Assembly (NCBI RefSeq): GCF_032190635.1
Contig: NZ_JAVLAS010000001.1
Location: 930,001 to 994,000, forward strand
Direction: 5' to 3'
DNA: 64,000 nt
DNA from: Levilactobacillus zymae
Lineage (GTDB): Bacteria > Bacillota > Bacilli > Lactobacillales > Lactobacillaceae
Each line of letters begins with the position of its first letter. Positions within the stretch are counted from its first letter, which is position 1. Made by a program: the position numbers and the translations under genes. Shown here in pieces: positions 18,128 to 26,689 of this stretch. The notes under the pieces are model-generated. The model was not told the DNA's origin. It was given only the letters and a program-made list of their open reading frames with translations, and made no database searches.

Positions 18128-18691
18128 AAACAGGATATTTTAATTGTCGATGCCTACAACATGATCGGCAACTGGCCCGAACTCGGCCGGCTAAAGCAGC
18201 AAGAACGGTTACCGGAAGCCCGTGACCAACTGTTAAACATGTTGGCTAACTACCATAAGTTACGGGAGTCCATCATTTACGTGGTGTTCGACGCGATGTA
18301 TGTGCCGGGCATCTCGAAGAGTTATCAGCAATACGACCTGCACATTACCTGGACCAACCGGGACGAGACGGCGGATAGTTACATCGAGAAATTGGCCAAG
18401 AAGCTCCAAACCCGGTTCACCCAGGTGACCGTGGCTACCAGCGACCAGGCCGAACAATGGACCATCTTCTCGGAGGGAACGCTGCGGATTCCGGCGGGCG
18501 AACTCTTACGCGACATTGAACGGGCGCAAAACGAAGTCAAGCAGACCGCCCGGGAGTTCGCCGATAAGGGACTGGTGCGCAAATCTCCTTGGAACGATCA
18601 ACAACTATACAAGTTAGAGAAGTTACGTGACCAATTGATGGGTCCCCAGGCACCGACACGCCAAAAATTAAAACGTAAACGGAAGAAATAA
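18125..18691 (+). CDS. yacP: NYN-domain ribonuclease of the YacP/Rae1 family, probable ATC start
   Basis: About 188 aa if started at ATC 18125. The B. subtilis homologue Rae1 is a ribosome-associated mRNA endonuclease of the A site. The conserved N-terminus is visible only when translation starts upstream of ATG 18161: from the ATC the frame reads KQDILIVDAYNMIGNWPEL, which holds the first catalytic Asp of the NYN/PIN fold. Further acids appear in DETADSYIEKLA and the Ser/Asp loop VATSDQAEQW. C-terminus is basic. Starting at 18161 would delete the beta-strand and the Asp. Last gene of the cysS operon. Confidence 0.88.
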   Translation: MKQDILIVDAYNMIGNWPELGRLKQQERLPEARDQLLNMLANYHKLRESIIYVVFDAMYVPGISKSYQQYDLHITWTNRDETADSYIEKLAKKLQTRFTQVTVATSDQAEQWTIFSEGTLRIPAGELLRDIERAQNEVKQTAREFADKGLVRKSPWNDQQLYKLEKLRDQLMGPQAPTRQKLKRKRKK

Positions 18692-18763
18692 ACATCCGTT
18701 CGCTTAGCACCATCAAGCCCACCCGGTAGACTAAAACTAGTTTACTAGGGGAGGGCTTTTCAG

Positions 18764-19327
18764 ATGGAACAGTTAGATGACCTGCAATTAATTGACTTGA
18801 TTCGGACCCAGGGCGATTCGTTGGCCATTCAGGAACTTTTCGGTCGGTATCGTCCAGTGATGCTACGCTTGCGACAACGCTATTATCTACCGGGGCACGA
18901 GCTAGATGATTGGGAACAAGAAGCGCGGCTGGTTCTGTGTACGGTGGTTCGTCAGTTTCGAGCAGAGCGTTCCCCTAGTTTTGGGGCCTTTTATAAGCTC
19001 AATCTGACGCACCGCGTTTACGATCTGATTCGCCAGAGCCAAGCGCAAAAGCGGCACGCCCAGTTGGTGTCGTTTGACGCGCAGCAGACGTATTTTGCGG
19101 ACACACTGGTGGATACGCGCGCCCAAGTTCGTGCCGGTTTAGAGTGCCAGGAAGCCCTTCAGCAGGTGCTCCCCCGGCTATCGGCGGTAGAACGGGCGGT
19201 ATTTGTCGAGTTATTAGGGAACGCTACTCCGGAAGAAATCAGCCGAAAGTTTGGGTGGCCGGCCCAACGGGTGGTGGCCGCACTGCATCGTTGTCGGCAA
19301 AAGCTCCGGCAATTGCTCGCGGAATGA
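18764..19327 (+). CDS. sigH: Sigma-70 family factor, SigH/ComX type
   Basis: 187 aa. Region 2 (about 20-80: AIQELFGRYRPVMLRLRQRYYLPGHELDDWEQEARLVL) and region 4 with a helix-turn-helix (about 140-185: LSAVERAVFVELLGNATPEEISRKFGWPAQRVVAALHRCRQKL) are both seen. The position between yacP and rpmG-secE-nusG is that of B. subtilis sigH. In lactobacilli this factor is thought to drive late competence-like genes; that role is inferred. ATG after GGGGAGGG. No terminator is visible between yacP and sigH. Confidence 0.85.
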   Translation: MEQLDDLQLIDLIRTQGDSLAIQELFGRYRPVMLRLRQRYYLPGHELDDWEQEARLVLCTVVRQFRAERSPSFGAFYKLNLTHRVYDLIRQSQAQKRHAQLVSFDAQQTYFADTLVDTRAQVRAGLECQEALQQVLPRLSAVERAVFVELLGNATPEEISRKFGWPAQRVVAALHRCRQKLRQLLAE

Positions 19328-19370
19328 TTGACGCTAGGAAAAAACGATGGTAAGCTATTGCAGTATTCGT

Positions 19371-19376
19371 TATACT
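19371..19376 (+). promoter_or_regulatory. Possible rpmG-secE promoter
   Basis: TATACT 24 bp upstream of rpmG; the -35 (TGGTAA at 19348) is weak. Confidence 0.4.
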
Positions 19377-19399
19377 AGTAAGATGAAGGTGGTGGCAGG

Positions 19400-19549
19400 A
19401 TGGCTCAACGCAAGATCGCTTTGGTCTGTTCAGTTTGCGGGTCCCGGAACTACACCATCGCAGCAAGCGCGACCCGTACCCAACGGTTAGAAGTTAAGAA
19501 ATTTTGTAAGCATTGTGGGAAGTACACGTTGCATCGCGAAACGCGGTAA
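19400..19549 (+). CDS. rpmG: 50S ribosomal protein L33
   Basis: 49 aa, from ATG 19400. Sequence starts [18 protein letters not shown] and carries two CxxC pairs (CSVC and CKHC), so it is the zinc-binding C+ form of L33. The C+ type is often one of several L33 copies; the zinc-free form would be elsewhere. RBS AGGTGG. Upstream of secE as in other Firmicutes. Confidence 0.95.
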   Translation: MAQRKIALVCSVCGSRNYTIAASATRTQRLEVKKFCKHCGKYTLHRETR

Positions 19550-19580
19550 CCCCACACACATTGTTTAGGGAGGCAACACC

Positions 19581-19757
19581 ATGCGGTTATTCCGATTCTT
19601 TAAGGCGGTCGGTCAAGAAATGAAACAGGTTTCCTGGCCCGGCGTTAAGCAAACCCGGCACGACACGGGAACGGTTGTCGGCATTTCAGTGCTGTTCGCA
19701 GTCTTCTTTGCGATCGTGGACTGGATTGTCCAATTTGGTTTGAAGTTCATTTCCTAA
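19581..19757 (+). CDS. secE: Preprotein translocase subunit SecE
   Basis: 58 aa, from ATG 19581. The conserved amphipathic start (FFKAVGQEMKQVSWPGVKQT) precedes a single membrane helix (VVGISVLFAVFFAIVDWIVQF), as in the short Gram-positive SecE. Part of the SecYEG channel. RBS TTAGGGAGG. nusG follows, but from its own promoter and leader. Confidence 0.95.
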   Translation: MRLFRFFKAVGQEMKQVSWPGVKQTRHDTGTVVGISVLFAVFFAIVDWIVQFGLKFIS

Positions 19758-19791
19758 GGGGAAGGTTCGAGTGGCCAAATACTGAAAAATA

Positions 19792-19838
19792 TGCTATATT
19801 GAATCTAACGGGAACTTCGTGTAGTGCGGAGTTTTTTT
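19792..19838 (+). promoter_or_regulatory. nusG promoter followed by a terminator-like leader hairpin
   Basis: Extended -10 TGCTATATT (19792-19800). About 13 bases later AACTTCG (19813-19819) pairs with CGGAGTT (19827-19833, one G-U pair), followed by seven T. The hairpin is about 30 nt upstream of the nusG start, so most transcripts could stop before the gene. Confidence 0.6.
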
Positions 19839-19870
19839 ATTTTGTCTAAAAAAAGGAGTGCGCCAACAAA

Positions 19871-20422
19871 ATGGTCGAATCAGAAGAAAAACAATGGTAC
19901 GTGCTGCATACCTACGCCGGTTACGAAAACAAAGTGAAGGCAAACCTGGAATCCCGGTCGGAATCCATGGGGATGCAAGATAACATCTTCCGCGTGGTTG
20001 TGCCGGAAGAAGAGGAACACGAAGTGAAGAACGGTAAGGACAAGGTGACCATGGAAAAGACCTTCCCGGGCTACGTGCTCATCGAAATGGTCATGAGTGA
20101 CCAAGCTTGGTACATCGTGCGGAATACGCCGGGCGTTACCGGGTTCTTGGGCTCTCACGGGCAAGGAAGTAAGCCCACGCCATTGTTGCCAGACGAAGTG
20201 GAACGCATCATGCGAACGATTGGGATCTCGGCGCGGCATGCTAACCTGGACGTTGAGGTTGGCGATTCGGTTACGATTGTGGACGGTGCCTTCAGCGGCT
20301 TGGTCGGTAAGATTACCGAAGTCGATAACGAAAAGATGAAGCTCAAGGTCAACATCGACATGTTCGGGCGGGAAACCAGTACCGAATTGAACTTCGACCA
20401 AGTCGACCCGATCGTGGCCTAA
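19871..20422 (+). CDS. nusG: Transcription termination/antitermination protein NusG
   Basis: 183 aa. NGN domain (WYVLHTYAGYENKVKANLESR, FPGYVLIEMVMSDQAWYIVRNTPGVTGFLG) and C-terminal KOW domain (VGDSVTIVDGAFSGLVGKITEVD). Binds RNA polymerase and couples transcription to translation or pausing. ATG after AAAGGAGTG. Own promoter with an attenuator-like hairpin; rplK follows from a separate promoter. Confidence 0.97.
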   Translation: MVESEEKQWYVLHTYAGYENKVKANLESRSESMGMQDNIFRVVVPEEEEHEVKNGKDKVTMEKTFPGYVLIEMVMSDQAWYIVRNTPGVTGFLGSHGQGSKPTPLLPDEVERIMRTIGISARHANLDVEVGDSVTIVDGAFSGLVGKITEVDNEKMKLKVNIDMFGRETSTELNFDQVDPIVA

Positions 20423-20480
20423 CCTTTTTAGGGTTACCCGGTAAGGCACGGGATACCAACTGGTAAAACTGAAAAAGCAC

Positions 20481-20509
20481 TTGTGACGGTAGATAATGTG
20501 TGGTAAACT
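20481..20509 (+). promoter_or_regulatory. rplK-rplA promoter
   Basis: TTGTGA (20481-20486), 17-bp spacer, TAAACT (20504-20509). The roughly 90-nt leader contains an inverted repeat (GGAACC 20554-20559 with GGTTCC 20569-20574) that may be the ribosomal-protein feedback site. Confidence 0.65.
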
Positions 20510-20608
20510 CTTCAAGTATGCGTACTGGTTACGCATGTGTTAAACGTGGGAGGAACCTAAATTGACCGGTTCCAGTTACCACACACGGACTTAAGGAGGT
20601 ATTGTCTC

Positions 20609-21034
20609 GTGGCTAAAAAAGTAGCTAACGTAGTTAAATTGCAGATTCCTGCAGGCAAAGCAACCCCAGCTCCCCCAGTTGGACCAGCACTGGGTCAAGC
20701 AGGGATCAACATCATGGGCTTCACTAAGGAATTCAACGCTCGTACCGCTGACCAAGCTGGTATGATCATTCCTGTTGTGATCAGCGTCTATGAAGATCGT
20801 TCCTTTGATTTCATCACCAAGACTCCCCCAGCAGCAACGCTGTTGAAGAAGGCCGCTGGTGTTGAACATGGTTCTGGCGAACCTAACACGAACAAGGTTG
20901 CTAAGGTAACCAAGGATCAAGTTAAGCAAATCGCTGAAACTAAAATGCAAGATCTAAACGCAGCTGACGTTGAAGCAGCTATGCGCATGATTGAAGGTAC
21001 TGCCCGGAGCATGGGCTTCACGGTCGAAGGTTAA
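20609..21034 (+). CDS. rplK: 50S ribosomal protein L11
   Basis: 141 aa, full length. N-terminal domain [29 protein letters not shown] (shown in part by its Pro-rich core) and the C-terminal rRNA-binding domain ending RSMGFTVEG. Part of the GTPase-associated centre. Start GTG 20609 after TAAGGAGGT. In one transcript with rplA. Confidence 0.97.
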   Translation: MAKKVANVVKLQIPAGKATPAPPVGPALGQAGINIMGFTKEFNARTADQAGMIIPVVISVYEDRSFDFITKTPPAATLLKKAAGVEHGSGEPNTNKVAKVTKDQVKQIAETKMQDLNAADVEAAMRMIEGTARSMGFTVEG

Positions 21035-21132
21035 GCTCAGTTTTCGGATAGTCGGACACTTCACGAAAATGAAATGTGTCAAGTGGGAGGTTTATCCGTT
21101 ACAACCACATTTGCAAGGAGGAATACACAAAC

Positions 21133-21831
21133 ATGGCTCACAAACGAGGTAAAAAGTATCAAGACGCTGTTAAGCAGGTCGAAGCCGGTAAGGTTTACGC
21201 TGCTAACGACGCCGTTGAGTTAGTAAAGAAGATTGATTTCGCTAAGTTTGATGCAACGGTTGAAATTGCATTCAAGCTTAACGTGGACACTAAGCAAGCC
21301 GACCAACAATTACGTGGCGCCTTAGTCCTGCCTAACGGTACGGGTAAGGAAACCACGGTGATCGTCTTCGCTAAGGGTGACCAAGCTAAGGCCGCAGAAG
21401 CTGCCGGTGCCGACGTTGTCGGTGAACAAGACTTGGTTGAACGTATCCAAGACGGCTGGTTAGACTTTGACGTTGCCATTGCAACGCCAGACATGATGGC
21501 CCAAGTTGGTCGTTTAGGTCGGGTCTTAGGTCCTAAGGGCTTAATGCCAAATCCTAAGACGGGTACGGTTACCATGAACGTCACCAAGGCCGTTTCCGAC
21601 GCTAAGAACGGGCAAGTTACTTACCGGACTGACCGGGATGGTAACGTGGCTGTTCCTGTCGGCAAGGTTTCCTTTGACGCTGACAAGTTAGTTGGTAACT
21701 TGAAGTCCATCGCTGAAACGATCGTTCGTGCCCGTCCAGCTTCTGTTCGGGGGACTTACGTCCAACACGTTTCCATCGCGTCAACGTTTGGCCCAAGTGT
21801 CAACATTGACTTGGCTACTTTAGTAGACTAA
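21133..21831 (+). CDS. rplA: 50S ribosomal protein L1
   Basis: 232 aa. [15 protein letters not shown] start, and the conserved [21 protein letters not shown] loop in the middle domain. Binds 23S rRNA at the L1 stalk and, in many bacteria, its own mRNA. ATG 21133 follows AAGGAGGAA; the frame extends upstream to 21076 without an RBS. Confidence 0.97.
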   Translation: MAHKRGKKYQDAVKQVEAGKVYAANDAVELVKKIDFAKFDATVEIAFKLNVDTKQADQQLRGALVLPNGTGKETTVIVFAKGDQAKAAEAAGADVVGEQDLVERIQDGWLDFDVAIATPDMMAQVGRLGRVLGPKGLMPNPKTGTVTMNVTKAVSDAKNGQVTYRTDRDGNVAVPVGKVSFDADKLVGNLKSIAETIVRARPASVRGTYVQHVSIASTFGPSVNIDLATLVD

Positions 21832-21864
21832 GTTCATTTGGAATCAAAAAAATCCCTCATCAAT

Positions 21865-21895
21865 AGTTGACACCAGTGTCAACTTATTGTATGCT
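21865..21895 (+). promoter_or_regulatory. rplJ-rplL promoter with an inverted repeat over the -35
   Basis: TTGACA (21867-21872), 17-bp spacer, TATGCT (21890-21895). AGTTGACA (21865-21872) and TGTCAACT (21877-21884) form a perfect 8-bp inverted repeat over the -35. Confidence 0.65.
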
Positions 21896-22050
21896 ATTGA
21901 AGTTGTGAATAGATCTACCTAAGACTCAGGTGACGGATTCGTCTTAAACTAGCCTGCCGAGGAAGAAGTTTATTATTGAACTTTTAACTCTCTATGTCTG
22001 GGTGGCATGGGGATTTTTTTATCCCACCAAACTACTCTGGGAGGTGAACA
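21896..22050 (+). ncRNA. L10 leader (autoregulatory mRNA element bound by L10-L7/L12)
   Basis: The leader between the promoter and rplJ carries the conserved blocks of the Firmicute L10 leader: the kink-turn-like region around AGACTCAGGTG (about 21922), CTAGCCTGCCGAGGAAG (about 21951), and a closing terminator-like hairpin GGTGGCATGGGGA...TTTTTTTATCCCACC (22000-22027). Binding of excess L10 would favour termination before rplJ. Identified by recognition of motif and context, not by covariance search. Confidence 0.8.
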
Positions 22051-22052
22051 GT

Positions 22053-22559
22053 TTGAGTGAACAAGCTATTGCTGTTAAAGCAAAGAAGGTTGATGCCGTC
22101 GTTGAAAAGTTCAACGCCGCCACCAGCGCAATCGTTGTTGATTACCGTGGGTTAACGGTTGAACAAGTCACTGACTTACGGAAGCAATTACGTGATGCAG
22201 GCGTTCAGATGAACGTCATCAAGAACAAGATCTTGACGCGGGCAGCGGAAAAGGCAGGTTACGGCGACTTAAACGATGTTTTTGCTGGCCCTACTGCCGT
22301 TGCGTTTTCTAACGAAGACCCAATTGCTCCAGCTAAGATTTTGAAGAAGTTCTCCGATAGCGTTGATGCCTTGGAAATCAAGGGTGGTTACATCGAAGAC
22401 AAGATCATGTCTGTTGATGAAATCAACGTTTACGCTACCTTGCCTAGTCGTGAAGACTTGCTCTCCATGCTGGCTAGCGAACTTCAAGCTCCTATCCGTA
22501 ACGTGGCTTACGCAATTAAGGCCGTTGCTGAAAAGGGCGATGATGGTGAAGCCGCATAA
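22053..22559 (+). CDS. rplJ: 50S ribosomal protein L10
   Basis: 168 aa, start TTG 22053 ([17 protein letters not shown]) after GGGAGGTGA. N-terminal RNA-binding part with [21 protein letters not shown]-terminal helix that carries L7/L12 dimers. An apparent extension to 22002 is the leader hairpin read as protein and is rejected. rplL follows after 60 bp. Confidence 0.97.
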   Translation: MSEQAIAVKAKKVDAVVEKFNAATSAIVVDYRGLTVEQVTDLRKQLRDAGVQMNVIKNKILTRAAEKAGYGDLNDVFAGPTAVAFSNEDPIAPAKILKKFSDSVDALEIKGGYIEDKIMSVDEINVYATLPSREDLLSMLASELQAPIRNVAYAIKAVAEKGDDGEAA

Positions 22560-22619
22560 GCGACTCCCGTTATCACTAGTAACATAAAATATAAAACCCA
22601 ATTATTGGAGGAAAATAAC

Positions 22620-22985
22620 ATGGCTTTTGATAAAGATGCTATCATTGCTTCTCTTAAAGAAGCATCCATTACTGACCTTAACGACCTTGTTAAGGCTATC
22701 GAAGACGAATTTGGCGTTTCTGCTGCTGCCCCAGTTGCTGCAGCCGGTGCCGCTGGTGGCGACGCTGCTGCCAAGGACTCATTCGATGTTGAATTGACTG
22801 AATCCGGTGACGCTAAGGTTAAGGCTATCAAGGCTGTTCGTGAAATCACTGGCCTTGGTTTGAAGGACGCTAAGGGTCTTGTTGACAACGTACCATCCGT
22901 CATCAAGGAAGGCGTTTCCGAAGACGAAGCTAACGACATCAAGGAAAAGCTTGAAGCCGTTGGTGGTGTCGTAACTCTTAAGTAG
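22620..22985 (+). CDS. rplL: 50S ribosomal protein L7/L12
   Basis: 121 aa, ATG 22620 after TTGGAGG. N-terminal dimerisation helix ([22 protein letters not shown]), Ala/Gly hinge (about 40-55), C-terminal factor-binding domain ([25 protein letters not shown]). Codon use is that of a very highly expressed gene. Ends the rplJL operon. Confidence 0.98.
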   Translation: MAFDKDAIIASLKEASITDLNDLVKAIEDEFGVSAAAPVAAAGAAGGDAAAKDSFDVELTESGDAKVKAIKAVREITGLGLKDAKGLVDNVPSVIKEGVSEDEANDIKEKLEAVGGVVTLK

Positions 22986-23009
22986 TTACAACCAACTCGT
23001 TAATAAATA

Positions 23010-23041
23010 ACGGTGTTCCCATTTTGGGAGCGCCGTTTTTT
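23010..23041 (+). terminator. rplJL terminator
   Basis: ACGGTGTTCCC (23010-23020) pairs with GGGAGCGCCGT (23026-23036) with G-U pairs; T-run follows. Confidence 0.9.
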
Positions 23042-23163
23042 TGTGGTCTAAACTCGGGCTTAAACATGATGGTAAGGGATTGTGGCCAGTCATTCTAAAA
23101 GTGGCGTAACTTGGTAAATAAACCGTTAAACCGGGAGACTGTACGGAGGATAGGCCGTTTTTT

Positions 23164-23172
23164 TGGTATACT
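23164..23172 (+). promoter_or_regulatory. mprF extended -10 promoter
   Basis: TGGTATACT about 100 bp upstream of the mprF start. The rest of 23042-23275 shows nothing else I recognise. Confidence 0.5.
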
Positions 23173-23275
23173 TAACCCAATTAACACCATAAAGTGACAC
23201 AACCAACTTCGGGATAAACGGGGAAAAGCGTTGGCTTTTAAGCTCGGAGTTAAGATAATAAAGGGGGAAATTGTT

Positions 23276-25900
23276 TTGGGGGTGGCAAGTGTGTGGCAAC
23301 GATTCCAAGCGTGGATTCAAAAGCGACTGACGTTGATTAAGGGCGTCTTTCTGCTGTCCGTTCTCTTGTTAGTGATTCGTGAATTAGGCCGAATCGGTCA
23401 TGAAATTAGTGGGGCGCAGCTGCGTGCTGCGTTGGGTAATTTAGACTTTAGTACCAGTATCATGTTAGCCGTGGTGGGGTTTATCGCGGTGTTACCCATG
23501 CTGGTCTATGATTTTACAATTGTGGAATTCTTACCGGGTCATTTCTCCACGGGTTATATCATCCGTAGTGGTTGGGTGACCAATACGTTCACCAACCTCG
23601 CCGGCATGGGGGGACTGTTGGGCGCCAGTCTGCGCGCTAACTTTTATTCGGCGTCGGCGTCGAAAAAGCAGGTACTCTATGCAATTTCTAAGATTGCGCT
23701 GTTCTTGTTGGCCGGGTTATCCCTGTCCTGCTGGGTAGCGTTGGTGATGTTGTTTGGGTTCGATATTGGTGCGCCATACCGGGGGTATTGGTTCTGGCTG
23801 TTGGGTGGGGGCCTGTACTTTCCAGTTCTGTTTCTTTTCACGCGGTTTAACGACGGTGAATTCTTTCAGGACCTGACCTGGCCGCGCGAATTACGCTTGA
23901 TTATCGGGTCCAGCCTGGAATGGGGGAGCTGTGCGCTCTTCTTCCTGTTGATTGGCTGGGCGTTACGCCTGCCATTAGACTTTGCAGCGGTCTTTCCGAT
24001 GTTCGTGGTAGCTTCCGTCGCCGGGGTGGTCTCGATGATCCCCGGGGGCTTAGGGTCCTTTGACGTTTTCATGATTTTCGGGTTGGGCCTGTTGGGCGTT
24101 AGTCGGGCCGATGCCGTGGGTTGGCTACTACTCTATCGGTTGTTCTACTATCTGTTGCCGTTCTGTGTGGGGGTTGGGTTGTTCGTCCACGACGCCGGCC
24201 ACCGGTTAAATCAATTTTTAGCGGGTCTGCCCGTGGCGATTCTCCGCCGGGGGGCCCACCTCTTCGTGGTGACCTTCATGTACTTCTCGGGAGTCATGAT
24301 GCTGCTATACGCCACGATTCCGGACGTGGTCTTGGCGAACCGGTTATACATGCGGCTGATTCCGTTCATGTTCTACTTCCTCAGTCAAGTCACCAACCTG
24401 ATCATGGCCTTTCTATTGATTGGCTTGGCCCGGGGCGTGGGGTCCCGGGTGGCGCGGTCGTTTTGGCCAACCCTGGTGGTTCTTTTGCTCGCAATTGGCA
24501 ACACGTTGTGGCGGGAAAACTTCCCGGGTGGGTTAGCCGCCCTGCTGGGATTAGTATTACTTTGCCTGATTTTAGCCAAGCCGGAATTGTCGCGGCAGAG
24601 CTTCCATTATTCGTGGGGGGGACTGCTAACGGATGGGAGCATCTACGTGGTAACCTTCGTGTTGTACACCATTCTGGGATTCCTAGCTCGGAGTCCGCAT
24701 CGCCGGCCGCAGTTCTTGCAGGCTTGGCTGCCGCCGTCGACGCAGGTTTGGTTAAACGGTCTCGGGGGGCTCTTAATTGCGTTACTCATTCTACTGACCA
24801 TTAACCGTTATCTTTCGGCTCCTCAGGTGGCCTGGCTCAAACAGCCATTTGACGCCCAACGCGTCCGTAACTTGATCATCAAGTACGGTGGTAATGAGGT
24901 CAGTCACCTGGCCTTTCTCCAGGATAAGCGAACGTTCTTCTACCAGGATAATGGCGAAGATCAGCTGATGATCCTGTTTCGTCAAAAGGCCGATAAGCTG
25001 TTAGTCATGGGCGAACCGATTGGTAATCAGGACTACCTGTTACCGGCCCTTCAAACGTTTATGCGGGACACCGATCGAGCCGGCTTACGGCCAGTCTTCT
25101 ACGAAATCAGTGAAGAACTGACGCTACGGTTACACGAAATGGGGTTTGACTTCATCAAGGTTGGTGAAGAGGGTCACGTCGACCTGACGACCTTCAGCCT
25201 GGCCGGGAAACCGCACCGTGGCGAACGGGCCCTGGTCAATAAATTTAAGCGTGAAGGCTACGAATTTAAGCTGCTTCAACCGCCATTAAGCGACGCGCAG
25301 TACCAGGAACTCAAAGTCATTTCCGATTCCTGGTTGGGAGACGAGACCGAAAAGAGCTTCTCGATGGGCTTCTTTAATCGTGACTACCTCAACGAAGCCC
25401 CCATCGCGGTGATGACCGACGCGCAAGGCAAGATGGTGGCCTTTGCTAACCTGATGCCGACCGGCGACCGAAAAATGACGTCGATCGACCTGATGCGTAG
25501 CAGCCATGACGCGCCGTCTGGCATCATGGACGGGTTGTTCGTATACTTGTTTCTGACTTGCCGCGAGCAAGGCTACACCAGCTTTAATTTAGGCATGGCG
25601 CCCCTAGCAAACGTGGGGGTCTCCGAATTCAGCTTTATTGAAGAACGGGTGGCCCACCTGATCTACGAATATGGGTCGAACTTCTACAGTTTCCAAGGAC
25701 TGCGGGCTTATAAGGAAAAGTATGTCTCGGTCTGGCAGCCGAAGTATTTGGCTTACCGCCGGCGTGAATCGCTAATCTTTACCATGCTTCAACTGATGCA
25801 GGTGATTAACCGCCCCGAAACGGGAGAAAAGGCCAAGTTCCTGCCGCGTTGGTTGGATCATTGGTTGGTCGATGAGGTCGATTGGGAAAATCACGACTAG
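23276..25900 (+). CDS. mprF: Phosphatidylglycerol lysyltransferase / flippase MprF
   Basis: About 874 aa. Adds lysine (or alanine) from aminoacyl-tRNA to phosphatidylglycerol and flips the product outward, lowering surface negative charge and protecting from cationic peptides. About 14 membrane segments fill the first about 520 residues, with the UPF0104-type motif GGLGSFDVFMIFGLGLLG; the cytosolic C-terminal DUF2156 GNAT-like domain spans about 525-850 (NEVSHLAFLQDKRTFFY, SFNLGMAPLANVG). Start chosen at TTG 23276, 8 bases after AAGGGGG; TTG 23231 gives 889 aa. Monocistronic. Confidence 0.93.
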   Translation: MGVASVWQRFQAWIQKRLTLIKGVFLLSVLLLVIRELGRIGHEISGAQLRAALGNLDFSTSIMLAVVGFIAVLPMLVYDFTIVEFLPGHFSTGYIIRSGWVTNTFTNLAGMGGLLGASLRANFYSASASKKQVLYAISKIALFLLAGLSLSCWVALVMLFGFDIGAPYRGYWFWLLGGGLYFPVLFLFTRFNDGEFFQDLTWPRELRLIIGSSLEWGSCALFFLLIGWALRLPLDFAAVFPMFVVASVAGVVSMIPGGLGSFDVFMIFGLGLLGVSRADAVGWLLLYRLFYYLLPFCVGVGLFVHDAGHRLNQFLAGLPVAILRRGAHLFVVTFMYFSGVMMLLYATIPDVVLANRLYMRLIPFMFYFLSQVTNLIMAFLLIGLARGVGSRVARSFWPTLVVLLLAIGNTLWRENFPGGLAALLGLVLLCLILAKPELSRQSFHYSWGGLLTDGSIYVVTFVLYTILGFLARSPHRRPQFLQAWLPPSTQVWLNGLGGLLIALLILLTINRYLSAPQVAWLKQPFDAQRVRNLIIKYGGNEVSHLAFLQDKRTFFYQDNGEDQLMILFRQKADKLLVMGEPIGNQDYLLPALQTFMRDTDRAGLRPVFYEISEELTLRLHEMGFDFIKVGEEGHVDLTTFSLAGKPHRGERALVNKFKREGYEFKLLQPPLSDAQYQELKVISDSWLGDETEKSFSMGFFNRDYLNEAPIAVMTDAQGKMVAFANLMPTGDRKMTSIDLMRSSHDAPSGIMDGLFVYLFLTCREQGYTSFNLGMAPLANVGVSEFSFIEERVAHLIYEYGSNFYSFQGLRAYKEKYVSVWQPKYLAYRRRESLIFTMLQLMQVINRPETGEKAKFLPRWLDHWLVDEVDWENHD

Positions 25901-25977
25901 CCACTTAAGCTCATTTCAATTGATCCGTTAACGTGACAGTCGGCTGACTTTAGGCTAGCTGAGATCTAATTAAAAAT

Positions 25978-26010
25978 CGCGAGACCCTTAGTGCGGGTCT
26001 CGCGGTTTTT
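25978..26010. terminator. Bidirectional terminator between mprF and the LOG gene
   Basis: Perfect 10-bp stem (CGCGAGACCC 25978-25987; GGGTCTCGCG 25995-26004), flanked by AAAAA and TTTTT. Confidence 0.92.
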
Positions 26011-26047
26011 GACCATAGTGGCAGGTCATTAATCCCGCCGTGGTCGT

Positions 26048-26626
26048 TTAATTCGTATATTTGTAAGGCAGTTGATGGTGGAAACTATCGAATTGGGCGA
26101 AGATGTCATCGATGGTGTCGGCGTCGATGAACAAATCCATGTTGGCTTGCGGCGCAAACCCCTGGTCGCAACAGGTCTGCATCATCTCTACGAGGCTGTC
26201 GAAATAATGGTTGATGTTGAACAGCGCGATGGGCTTTTGGTGAACGTTGAGCTGACTCCAAGACAGCATGGTGGTGAATTCTTCGAAAGTCCCGAAGCCA
26301 CCAGGCAAGACGATAAAGGCGTCGGCTTGACGCAACATTTCGTCCTTGCGTTCGTCCATGGTGGCGGTTTCGATGAGCCTTGTGACGTTCGTTTCGGCTA
26401 GGTCCATTTGTTTGAGGAAGGTTGGGATGATGCCGATGACCTCGCCACCGGCCGCCATGGTCGACTCGGCAATGGTGCCCATCAGCCCTTCTTTGCCACC
26501 ACCGTAGACCACCGGGTGGTGATGAGCGGCTAGGTATTGGCCTAGGGCCCGGGTTTGTTGCTCGTAGGCAGGGTCTAATCCATGGTTGGACCCGCAAAAG
26601 ACGCAGACGTTTTTGATCGTTGGCAT
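26048..26626 (-). CDS. LOG family protein (TIGR00730, cytokinin-activating-enzyme-like)
   Basis: 192 aa Rossmann-fold protein. Plant and fungal LOG enzymes remove ribose 5-phosphate from nucleotide monophosphates; bacterial members may act as nucleoside monophosphate glycosidases. Signature PGGFGTFEEFTTMLSW holds the catalytic Arg/Glu region (PGGxGTxxE) and DERKDEMLRQADAFIVL precedes it; N-terminus VCVFCGSNHG is typical. Complete length. Lies between two regulators/operons without obvious partner. Confidence 0.92.
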   Translation of the reverse strand: MPTIKNVCVFCGSNHGLDPAYEQQTRALGQYLAAHHHPVVYGGGKEGLMGTIAESTMAAGGEVIGIIPTFLKQMDLAETNVTRLIETATMDERKDEMLRQADAFIVLPGGFGTFEEFTTMLSWSQLNVHQKPIALFNINHYFDSLVEMMQTCCDQGFAPQANMDLFIDADTIDDIFAQFDSFHHQLPYKYTN

Positions 26627-26689
26627 ATGAAGAACCCCCGTTTGACTAGAATATTCTCATTATACCTCACTTGGCGTTGCTGGTACCGA

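Noticed and set aside
19880..20536. 218-aa antisense frame over nusG
   Set aside because: Antisense reading of a conserved gene, no RBS or recognisable domain.
22002..22052. N-terminal extension of rplJ
   Set aside because: It translates the L10 leader hairpin; the real start is TTG 22053 with GGGAGGTGA.
24121..24804. 227-aa frame inside mprF
   Set aside because: Shadow of mprF membrane segments in another frame, low-complexity Pro/Gly/Arg sequence.
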